From Aurantiochytrium sp. KH105 (Eukaryota; Sar; Bigyra; Thraustochytrida; Thraustochytriidae), in NCBI GenBank assembly GCA_003116975.1, contig BGKB01000242.1, positions 248,001-312,000 of the forward strand: a stretch of DNA of 64,000 bases, in the 5' to 3' direction. A program made the translations under genes and the position numbers. The notes below the pieces were generated by a model, which did no database searches, had not been told where the DNA came from, and worked only from the letters and a program-made list of their open reading frames with translations. Shown in pieces: positions 41,736 through 53,000 of this stretch. Every line of letters begins with the position of its first letter. Within the stretch, counting starts at the first letter, position 1.

Positions 41736-42727
41736 TCATTGTGCGGCATCACCATGACCATCGCCATTGTCGTGATTATTATCATGCGTGAGTGAGTGGA
41801 TAAAAATAATAAAAATGCACAGAAAGCTTACAACCTGGTTGCTGGCCGATGGGCATTTCTTGCATTCGGGCAAGTGTGGACGTGCTTCGTTCTTACCATT
41901 GCGTGCGCCACGCCGAAAAAAACAAGCAAATGCATTCGCCGTCTCCGTGGATTAGTGGAGTTTCCTATTCCATCCAAGTTGGCCGCCATTGCGAGTCGCC
42001 TCTTGATTCAGAGGCGCCCTCGCGTCGACCCACCTCGACCTTGCCACGACCTCGCCGCGACCTCGCCTCGACCCGCCCGTCGCAGCGAGGCGGCGAGGCG
42101 GCTCGCCGGTCAGCCTCCGAGTCGCCCCTCCGGTCGGAGAGGCGCGCCTCCTCGCTGTTTTCAGAGATGGTCACGGGCTAAACGTATCATCATCGGCGGC
42201 GCGGCGGCATGGCCTGCCTACCTGCACGCCGCGGCGCCCCTCCTATTGCTGCTAGTCAGGGCAGCCGGCCAAGATGGCGCGTAAGTATCAGCGATGCAGG
42301 TCCTCGAGAGGCTCTGAGGCCTCGATGAGCGGCATGAATGAACGATTGATTGCCGATTGATTGATTGATGCAGGAGCAAGCACGAATGAAGGCAAGGCCA
42401 GAGGATGTGTGCGGTTCAGGCGCATAAAGTCGGTCCGCCGCGCCTACTCCATCAATCGATCGATCAACCAGTCGATCGATCGATCGACCAGTCTATCAAG
42501 CTGCTTGCTACAAGCCAACCTGGCTGCGGCCAAGTCGCTGCGAGCCGCGTGGCGCCGTGATCGCGGTCGCGGTCGTGGAGTGGCGCGCGGTGGACGCCTG
42601 ACAGTGAGTCAGAGTCTAGAGCGGATTCACGTTTGACCGGTGACGGCTTGGCGCAGGTTGGGTTTGGTGAAGGGAGAGAAACAACAACAGAAAGCAAAGA
42701 GGAAGGGGGAGAAAGCAAGGAGAGGAA

Positions 42728-42778
42728 GGGAAGAAAGAAAGAATGAAAGAAAGAAAGAAAGAAAGAATGAAAGAAAGG
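42728..42778. repeat. (AAAG)n imperfect microsatellite
   Basis: AAAG units with AATG interruptions, on a purine-rich strand. Confidence 0.9.
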
Positions 42779-43069
42779 CGGTGAGGCGCACTCCACTCCA
42801 CTCCACTCCTCTTGCGCGACGGCACCGAGGTGGAGACCGCCGGCTGGCCAGACAGGCAAAACCCGATCGACCGGTCGACCTTGCGCCGCTCGCAGGCGCG
42901 AGGGTCAAGAACAGGCCAGAGCAGGCCACGCCAGGCCAGGCTAGGCTAGGTCAGACCGGAAGGCAAGCCAAGTCAAGGCGAGAGCGGCGAAACGGTGGTG
43001 ATTCTGTCGCGCGCTTGCGATAAATAAATTCTGAAACGAGCGCGCGCCTCGCGTCTCGTGCCTTGCGCA

Positions 43070-45157
43070 ATGAGACAAAACCTTGCGGCCGCGCTGGGAT
43101 GCGTGCTCGCAGTTGTGGCGAGCGGACCTCGAGGCGCGGAGGCGAACAAGCCTAAGAATGTCGTATTCTACCTCACCGACGACCTCGGCGTGGGCATGAT
43201 TAACCAGCACGCACCGGACTGGACTGTCTTCGAAAACACTACGTCCTTTGAGAATTATGCAGAATCCCGCAGAATTCGGACGCCAACACTCGAAAAATTG
43301 GCGCGCGAAGGCAAACGCATGCTTCATTCGTACGTGTCCAGCTCCGTATGCGCGCCATCACGGCACTCGCTCATTACCGGCGTGCAGACCGGTGTCGCAG
43401 AGATCCGAGGCAACGGCTTCGGACCCGATGGAAACACCGACGCCGACCTCGACCCAAACCGCACAACGATCGGCGAAGTACTCTCTGCGGCTGGCTTCCG
43501 CACTGGCGCCGTGGGCAAGTGGGGTGTCGCCACCAACGAGACTTCCTCCGGGTCCCCGTGCAAGCGCGGCTTCGACAGCTTCTACGGCAAGTTCACGCAC
43601 AAGTCCATGGGCGCCGCCTTTCCTACCACCATGCTCTCATGCTCCTCTGACGACCCGGACAACGTCACGACGCACGAGTTTCCGGAGAATGAGGACTCCT
43701 CAGCAAGTCTGTGCGTCGTTGATAACGAAACCGAAACGCCCTCTTCGTGCTCGCACTTCGACGTGCTCACGCGTGAAGCCGCGCTGTCCTTTGTGCGCGA
43801 GTATGAGAACGACTCGACACCTTTTTTCCTGTACTGGGCGACCTATGCGGGACACTCTGCGCTGTACAGCTCGGAGAACAAGTTCGAAAACTGCGAGGAC
43901 AAGACCTACCCAGTAACCTCGTATGGAAGGTTCACGAAAAGCGCTGTCGCCGAGACTGGTCGGGCAACTAGCACGATTCGTGGTCTCATGGCCACCACAG
44001 AGTACCTCCTGGATGAGGATCTCCGCCAGCTTCTCGCGACGCTTGAAGACGTGGGCGCGGACGAAAACACCATGATCATTTTCGCGACGGATAATGGACC
44101 TGGCAATGGCGCCTTCATGGATCCGGACATCGATGTTAACCGCGACTTCAACGGCGCGGGTGGACTTGTCGGCATCAAGCGTCGCATGCGCGAAGGCGGT
44201 ATTCGCAGTCCTACCATTGTGTGGTACCCAAACAAGGTTCCCGCAGGCACCACGTCGCACTATCCGATCATGCACTACGACTGGGCGCTCACCATCGCTG
44301 GCGCCGTGGGCATCCCGAGCAGCAGCCCGACTCTCGACCTGCTCAAGTCGGACGGCGCAGGAGGAGTGGACCTCTCTGATCTGCTGTGGGCCAGCAAAGA
44401 CAGCAACGCTGTCAGCAAATCGACCCGATCCTGGGCTTACAGCGAAATTTGCTTTATGCGTTCAGGAACAACAAAGAAGAACAAGGTGTGCCCCGTCTTT
44501 TGGGTGAGCGATATCGGCTGCGCATTCGCGTACTTTGATCTTTCCCAATGGCCCAACAAGGTTTACAAGCTGGTGCAGAACGAGCCCCTTCAAGACCTTG
44601 AGCTTTACGATATTCTCGACGATCCCTATGAGACCAAGGACCTCGCGTCGAGCAAGACCAACAAAGTTACAACGCTGCTTGCAGAGCGCAACTCTATTCG
44701 GACACCCTATTGCGATGTGGAATCGGATTATGATACTGATTGCTACCCAGACCCTTGCATGATCAACGACAAAAAGAAAACGTGCCAGCAAGATGCCAAC
44801 TGCACTTGGAGCAACAAAGAATGCCTCACGGCAAACTGCACCGACCTTTCGCGGCGTCACTCGGACTGCAAGAGCCGAAGCGACTGTTATTGGCAACCTT
44901 GGCAACGTCTCAACTCCGATCGCTGCATCGAAGATCAGGGAAGCACAGAGGCCAACTATGAATATGGCTGCTCCGACGAGCGTGCCTCTGCGCGCGCTTG
45001 TAAGCGGAACAAAGTGTGCGAGTACAACTCGGGCTCGTGCTCGCTCAAGACATGCGCCGAGCTTTCCTACAAGAAGGGTATTTGCAAGGGACGCGCTGAC
45101 TGCTCGTGGAACGCGAACGCAGCTCAGAAGAGCGCCAGGTGTCAAGATGCTTCCTGA
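43070..45157 (+). CDS. Secreted sulfatase C with Cys-rich C-terminus
   Basis: 695 aa from ATG 43070 (the frame opens at a GTG four codons earlier). Signal peptide LAAALGCVLAVVASG...AEA. Core motifs: NVVFYLTDDLG, CAPSRHSLITG (CxPSR, formylglycine Cys), GKWGVATNE and FATDNGPG. It shares the KFTHKS(M/L)G segment with A and B but is clearly more diverged and lies on the opposite strand. Instead of Pro/Thr linkers it ends in repeated Cys modules (e.g. CQQDANCTWSNKEC, CKSRSDCYW, CKGRADCSW), with no hydrophobic tail, so it is probably a soluble secreted enzyme. Confidence 0.9.
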   Translation: MRQNLAAALGCVLAVVASGPRGAEANKPKNVVFYLTDDLGVGMINQHAPDWTVFENTTSFENYAESRRIRTPTLEKLAREGKRMLHSYVSSSVCAPSRHSLITGVQTGVAEIRGNGFGPDGNTDADLDPNRTTIGEVLSAAGFRTGAVGKWGVATNETSSGSPCKRGFDSFYGKFTHKSMGAAFPTTMLSCSSDDPDNVTTHEFPENEDSSASLCVVDNETETPSSCSHFDVLTREAALSFVREYENDSTPFFLYWATYAGHSALYSSENKFENCEDKTYPVTSYGRFTKSAVAETGRATSTIRGLMATTEYLLDEDLRQLLATLEDVGADENTMIIFATDNGPGNGAFMDPDIDVNRDFNGAGGLVGIKRRMREGGIRSPTIVWYPNKVPAGTTSHYPIMHYDWALTIAGAVGIPSSSPTLDLLKSDGAGGVDLSDLLWASKDSNAVSKSTRSWAYSEICFMRSGTTKKNKVCPVFWVSDIGCAFAYFDLSQWPNKVYKLVQNEPLQDLELYDILDDPYETKDLASSKTNKVTTLLAERNSIRTPYCDVESDYDTDCYPDPCMINDKKKTCQQDANCTWSNKECLTANCTDLSRRHSDCKSRSDCYWQPWQRLNSDRCIEDQGSTEANYEYGCSDERASARACKRNKVCEYNSGSCSLKTCAELSYKKGICKGRADCSWNANAAQKSARCQDAS

Positions 45158-46849
45158 TCAGGACGTTTCATTCATCTGTGCTGCACGCACGCGACGCCGC
45201 TTCCGGTCTCTAGCGACCGCCTCGCGCCTCGCGTGAATGCGACCTCCACGTGTTAGTACCTGGATCATTATGTTGCTAGTTTACGTGTATACAACCATTT
45301 TCTTTCCTTTCCTGACGACATTCTGCTTTTTGCCTTTGCCGCAACTGCCGCGGCAAAGCGCTTGATAATGCTCCACCCCAACATGTAAGCATGGTCATTG
45401 ATTGTTCGTGGCAGGTTCCCAGATTCCGAGCACGGGTGGGTCGGTTCTTGCAGGCGAAGTGTCACAGTCATAGAGACTACGCACGCGCGTGGGGAGTGAG
45501 TGACAGTGAGCGACAGTGCTGTTCGTGAGTGGGCCGTCGCGCGCACGTGCTGCGCTGCGTCCACCGCAGTGTCTGTCGTCCGTTTGTGAGGCCAACGAGC
45601 CCGGCACTTGTCACGTCAAAAACACGGCGGTGTGACCGGAGACAGCGTCCGCGCGTCTCCCCCACTCGGCGTCCCACTGCGCAGCTCTGCTCTGCTCCAG
45701 GTCAGCCGCTGCCGCGCGGACCGATCCAGCAACGTTGCCGAGCCGAGGCCAGCCTGCCGGCCGCTGCAGCCAGCCCAAGTCCCCTCCGCCCACCCCAGGT
45801 CCTCCTGGCCGCGCAAGCTCTCCTCCCTCGCCGTCGACGACACGCCATGCCACACCATGACCAGACTCGACTCGACTCGACTCGATGCAAGACCCGGCAA
45901 GCCTCGACCAGCCTGGGCACCAGACTCGACGCGACACGCCCCGCCAGCGAGCGTGCAACCGCCCGCCGCCTCTCCCCGCCAGCCACCCCGCCACAGCAGA
46001 AGTGGCGCTCTTCTCGGCGGCGCCGAGCTCGCCTCCGCCGTGCGTGCAGCCGCGCTAGCGCGCGCAGCAACAGCTCCAGACAGACAGCCAGATAGACAGA
46101 CAGACAGACAGATAGTTAGATAGACCGCGTGCGCACGGCGGCGCACCGTGCGCAAGGGAGGGCGAGAGAGCGCACGGGCGCCGGTTTTTTGCAACGGGCG
46201 GAGGAGCGCAGCAGGGAGGGAGGAGGGCGGCGGGCGGGAGACGGTTATGCGCGGCGAGCCCAGGCAGCCCGCGCCGAGACGGGATCCCCGCGGTTCTGGG
46301 CAGGCGGAGCAGCAGCAAGCTGCAGGCTGGAGGTCGCGCGGAGCGGCAGGCGGTGGCGGAGGTGCCGTGCTGAGCAGTGCTGTGCTGCTGGCCAGCGTCC
46401 GAGGCCTCGCGCGCGCGCCGAGGACGCCGGCGGGAAGGAGAGAGAGAGCAGATCACAGGCCCTCCCTCCCTCCCGCGGATGCCGTTGCCGGGGGCCCCCC
46501 TCCTCGGACGGCGTGCCTGGCGGCGCCTTGGCAGGGGACGGAGAAAGGTGCGCGGGACCCCCCCTCCTCGGCGCGCTCGCCCCGCGTGCAACCGCCGGCC
46601 CCCTCTCCGCGCCACTGGGCGTCGAGGCCCTGCTTGTGAAGGCGGATAGAGCTTTCAAAGAAAGAGACTTATCGGGGCGTCCTCCGAGCGCCACTGGCGA
46701 AGAGACCGTGCTTGCGGCGCCTTTGAAATCTTTTTTGCGGGCCAACTTTCCCGCGCCGGTTTTTGCCTGGGCAAACCTCGAGCCCGATCAGCAAAACCGC
46801 AAACCAAACCAAGCCGTGCCAGCCGTCCACTCGCACAGGCCTTCTTGAC
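45158..46849. other. 5' flank of beta-tubulin 1, no gene supported
   Basis: GC-rich. It has short (GACTC)n at about 45866-45888 and an (AGAC/GATA)n run at about 46078-46122. It should carry the tubulin promoter and the first, non-coding exon. Confidence 0.5.
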
Positions 46850-48586
<1,737 letters not shown>

Positions 48587-49150
48587 GCATGCATGCGCAC
48601 GGGGGCGCAAACCATGCACGGACCGACAAATACATATGTAGTAAAGAGTTATGGGACCCATCGCGTTGATTTGATTTGTTTTGATTGCCACATTGATTGA
48701 TTGATCAAACAATCGATACTTCTTGTATCCTTTCTGTGCTCGCTATCATTGAGCTGAAGCTTGATTTAGGCCAAGGTAGCGGTCACAACCTTACCCTACG
48801 TTGGACTCCAGCGCCAAGACACGGACAACTGCTATTTTCGATTTCGCTAGTATAGCCGTAAACTACCATCTGCATGGGCCGATCTATCTTTGGCAGACTT
48901 TGAAAGAGAAGGCGGGGAGTAGTATACGTATAGTATCCAGATCGGAGACGGTGCATTTCCACATCGGCGCGAACTTCAGCGGAATCGTATCGTGGTCCGT
49001 CGCGTACGCCATCCGCTGGCCGGCCGTGCGCGCTGCGCTCCGCCTGACGACAAACTAGAATCGGAGGCTTGCTCTACGATCCGCCCGTGAGAGACAGACT
49101 TCTTTGCGCGAAGTTTCGAGTGCGAGAAGAAATAAATTAGCGAGGTCGAG
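48587..49150. other. Intergenic, tubulin 1 terminator and promoter of small secreted protein
   Basis: AT-richer 3' flank with TTGATTGATTGATC-type short repeats. No gene seen. Confidence 0.5.
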
Positions 49151-49642
49151 ATGACGAAGACATGGTTTTCGCGCGCGGTGGTGCTCGCCTTGGTTGTGCT
49201 CGTGATGGGAAGGCAGGCTGAGGCGGTCTCTCACGCAGCCCTGAGCGGCTCGGCCTCCATGCTCGACATTCAAGAAGAGCTTTTGAATACATTGAGCGAA
49301 GTGAACAGGGCTCTGCGACGCTGCAAACGACGCTGCAACCGCAACTTCCCTTTCGAGGAAACAAACAGCGAACAGTTTATCAAGAATGCAAAGAAGAACC
49401 GGCGCAAATGCAAAAAAGGCTGCGAAGCTGATTTTGGGACGCCTCAACCGGAACCTCTCCCTCCGGGTCCTATCTTTGACAAGGTCAAGAGGCCTCAACC
49501 TTCCAAGCCCAAGGACCCGCAGCAACCAGGTGCCCCTACAAATGGAAAGGTCAAGATCCCGCAACCGAAACCTTTGCCGCAACCTGTATTTCCTATTTTC
49601 GGAAAGATTAAGAACCCTCCCATGCCGCAACCGCTACCGTAA
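49151..49642 (+). CDS. Small secreted twin-CX3C, proline-rich protein
   Basis: 163 aa, ATG confirmed. Signal peptide AVVLALVVLVMG..QAEA. The mature part is a predicted helical region with two CX3C motifs (CKRRC and CKKGC) 24 residues apart, which could form a disulfide-locked helical hairpin, followed by a Pro-rich tail with repeats of the form F(D/G)K(V/I)K.PQP. The four Cys are the only ones after the signal. No family recognised. The motif spacing is longer than in small Tims or alpha-hairpinins. It could be a structural or antimicrobial secreted peptide (speculative). Confidence 0.75.
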   Translation: MTKTWFSRAVVLALVVLVMGRQAEAVSHAALSGSASMLDIQEELLNTLSEVNRALRRCKRRCNRNFPFEETNSEQFIKNAKKNRRKCKKGCEADFGTPQPEPLPPGPIFDKVKRPQPSKPKDPQQPGAPTNGKVKIPQPKPLPQPVFPIFGKIKNPPMPQPLP

Positions 49643-50068
49643 TTCGAAATGACGCTCTTGCAAGAGGATGGCAAGTCGTAAAACCGATTTCTACATTCAT
49701 TGCTTGTTTTACGTGCGATTTTAGGCAAGAAGAAAGTTCAATATAGTTTTCAAAAGCAAAATGGAAAGGTACAGATCATATTCTGTCGGGTGGCCACATG
49801 CGGAAGTGTATCGGCTTTGTCTGGAGTTTCGTCTTTGGAAAAGAAATGAGGTCACTGTAATGCTTGTCCCGCGCAAGGAACCTCGACATGAACCACCCCT
49901 ACGAGAGAGCAGCTTTTGCTCTCTGGTCCTCTTGAGTACAATGGCAAGCCGCAATTTGGTGGTCGCCGATCATGTATTCGAATGCAGAATCTGAAGTTGG
50001 TGACCAATTTTACTTCTCATGAAATATCTTAGCCCATGTCCATTGATCAAGTGGCCGATGTCTCGTAA
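49643..50068. other. Intergenic, convergent 3' flanks
   Basis: Spacer between the secreted-protein gene and the giant WD40/LysM gene; nothing recognised. Confidence 0.5.
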
Positions 50069-53000
50069 TTATTTGGAGGAGGAGGATTCTGCCAGAGGCT
50101 TTCTTCGCAACGTTGCCTCCTCGCGAGGAGCTTGTGCAAAGCTTCCTGTCGACGTAGCGCCCGCCTTTTGCACAATTAGACGCATACCCACATAGAGCGT
50201 GCGCCCAACATCCTTGAGATTGTTCCATAGCATGAGCTTCTTCGTCGGGATGCCGTATAACTTTTCTAGACTCGCGAGCGTTTCGCCCTTTTGCAAAACA
50301 TGAAGCTTGTCCTGCGTCGGCAACACCTCGTTTTTGTCACCCGACCAGAACCAATAACGCATGGTGCCGTCTGTACTCGCAGAGAGAATTCGCCATGAGT
50401 CGAATTGCATGGCCAGGATCTTGTCTTCATGCCCGCGCAGCGTCAGCAGTCGATTCCCGGACGAAACATCAAAGACGCAGATCGTGGCATCAAGAGATGC
50501 GCTCACAAGCTTGGTGGCATCAGCTTGTAAGCTGCGAATAGGAGCATTGTGACCCACACAAATGTGCAATCGAGTCACGCTTGCAACATCCCAGATAAAA
50601 ATGCGGCCGTCCTCGCCTCCGCTAATGAGTTCAGTTGCAGACAGAATAACGCAGCTGATGGGGCAATCATGCCCAATGAATCTCTTTCCGTTCGCCTTGG
50701 GGTCAGATCCCGCGCCAGGGTCCAAGGCATACGGCCAGACGCGTACTTCAAGATCGGGGCCAGCCGTCGCCATCGCGTAGTGGTCGACCGCGATGCATGT
50801 CACGGCGCGGTTGTGGAGCGCTGGAATGATGCGCACGCAAATTCCATTCTGCTTGAGGGACCACACACGAACACAGTGCGCTGCATCGCCGGAAACAAGT
50901 TTGACAGCATCGGCCCACAGGCTCCAAATCGTGGCCTCATGACCACTGAGCAAGAGCTCGCACTTGAACGGACGGCGGTCTTGCCACACTCGAATCATGC
51001 GATCGACTCCACCACTAATAATTCGACGTTCTGCGTACGCGAGAGCCGTGATTGAGCCGTGATGGCCTGGAATCTCCAGTGAGGGGTCCTTTTTTCGCTT
51101 TGCTTCAAATCGCAGCGGCAACGGAATCTTCGACCCGTAATGGACACCGAGAAGTGCACCGTCTCGCAAATCAAAAATGTAAATGGAATTGCGGATACAA
51201 GCAGCGAGGCGCTCCACGCCCCCCGTCGCCATGCCCGAGACGTTGCGACTGCGCACATTTGCGGTGTTCAGCGCAACATAGCGAAATTGCTGTCGTTCAC
51301 GCATCGTCTTGCGCATCAGAGTGCCGAGCTCAATCGCAAGATCTTGTTCGAGGCCCTGCATATCGTCTTGAGCGTTGCTCGCTCGCGTCTCGGCGCGGCG
51401 GCTCGCCTCTTGACATCGCTCCATTTCTCTCTCGAGCCGATCAGCCTCATTTTCTAGATTGTTCTTGAGTTGCTGCACCTTGAATCGCTGGAGGATACCG
51501 TGCACGAGGTCAGAGTCGAGTTCTTCTTCCTTGCACTCGTCCACGACTTGCAGCTGCGCACGAATATCCTTGAGTCTCTTCATATCACTGTTGTAGAGCC
51601 GCGAAATTTTCTTGGCTTCCGCGAGAATGGTCTCTACCTTGTTGCGATTCTCTTCAATCTTGAGGCGCAAGTCAGGTACCATGGCGGATACAACTTCGAG
51701 CTCAATGACTTGACTGCGCTCCGCTGTCACAGACACAAGCTTTCGTTCGGCCTCTGCGATTTTAGCAAAGGTGTTGGTCACTTTGGACTCGAGCTCAAGC
51801 TCCAAGGTGTCTGCACGCTCCTCAAAGGCCTTGCTGTTCTCCTCATCGTACATGTCAGTGTAGGCGCGCTGCAGCTGTCGGCAGGCGAGCGCCTGATGCG
51901 GGCGATCATTGAGGTCTTCGAAGATGAAAAGTGCGCGATCTGCATAGTCGATTGCGGCCTTGTGCGCAGACCGAACCATGTTGCACTGCGAAATGCCAAG
52001 GAGCGCAAGACCTTCGAGTCGATGCGATTTCGCTTCGCAGGCCAGCGAGCGCATCCGATCGAAATTGACCATCGCTCGGTCCACCTTGTGGAGCGCTTGC
52101 ATGCATTGGGCGATTCCATAGTAGCACTCACAGTGCGCGAGGAGGTCGCCCCTTCGCTTTTCGAGGCGCTGTTCGACCTCTTGGCGTGTCTCCTTGAAGT
52201 CATCCCATGCCGTTCGAACCGAAGAAATGCGCGCACTTTGCTCGTGAACGAAACGCGTGAAACACGCAAGCGCCTCGTGGTGATGTCCCATATCAAGATG
52301 CGCTTGACCTTGCTTGAGCGCGACGAGGTGTTGCGCATATTCCTCGGGATGATCATGAATGTGCTGGCGGAACTCGGATTCCTTTGCGTTAAAGAATGCG
52401 CTTTTTGCTTGATCTTTCCGCTGCGCCTCTGTTCTTTTCACATCTGCAAGGTCCTCGGCCGTGCCACGAAGTTTGAGCAGAACCTCGGCAGCTCCTCCTT
52501 GAAGGTCTGCGCGGTCAACGCGAGCCTGCTCGAGTAGTGCTGATCCGGTTCCAGAGACCTCGCGCAGCCTGGCCTCTTTCAACACCTCGTGTTGGACAAA
52601 AGCTGTCCAAGTAAACCACGCACGATAAAGATCTCGGTGTTGCATGCGCATCAAAAAGCGAGAAGACCGTCCACGCTGCTGTCGTGCCGCGCGCGCGACC
52701 CTGGACCAGTGCTGGAATAGATCGTAAAGAATGCGGTCGCGCCAGCTGCGGACTCGCTCAAGGGCCTTCTCGCGTTTGGCCATTTCTCTTTCAAAGAGAG
52801 CCATGCGGGCTCTGCGATCCTTGAGCGCGTCAGTGACGACATCCATTCGAGTTCGCAGCTCCTGAAGCTTGCGTTCGATGCCAATCTGTTCGCGTTTACC
52901 CTCGGAAAGGTGCACATTGTTGCTGCGAATCTCTTCCTCGAGGGCTTCTCGAAAAGACACAGTGTGGAAACGCTGCATGCGCCCGTGCATGGCAGAGCTG

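Larger units (their letters stand above)
40776..43069. other. Intergenic region between sulfatases B and C
   Basis: Divergent promoters of sulfatases B and C. It contains a duplicated ~52-bp unit at 41632-41735 and an (AAAG/AATG)n tract at about 42728-42778. No gene supported. Confidence 0.55.
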
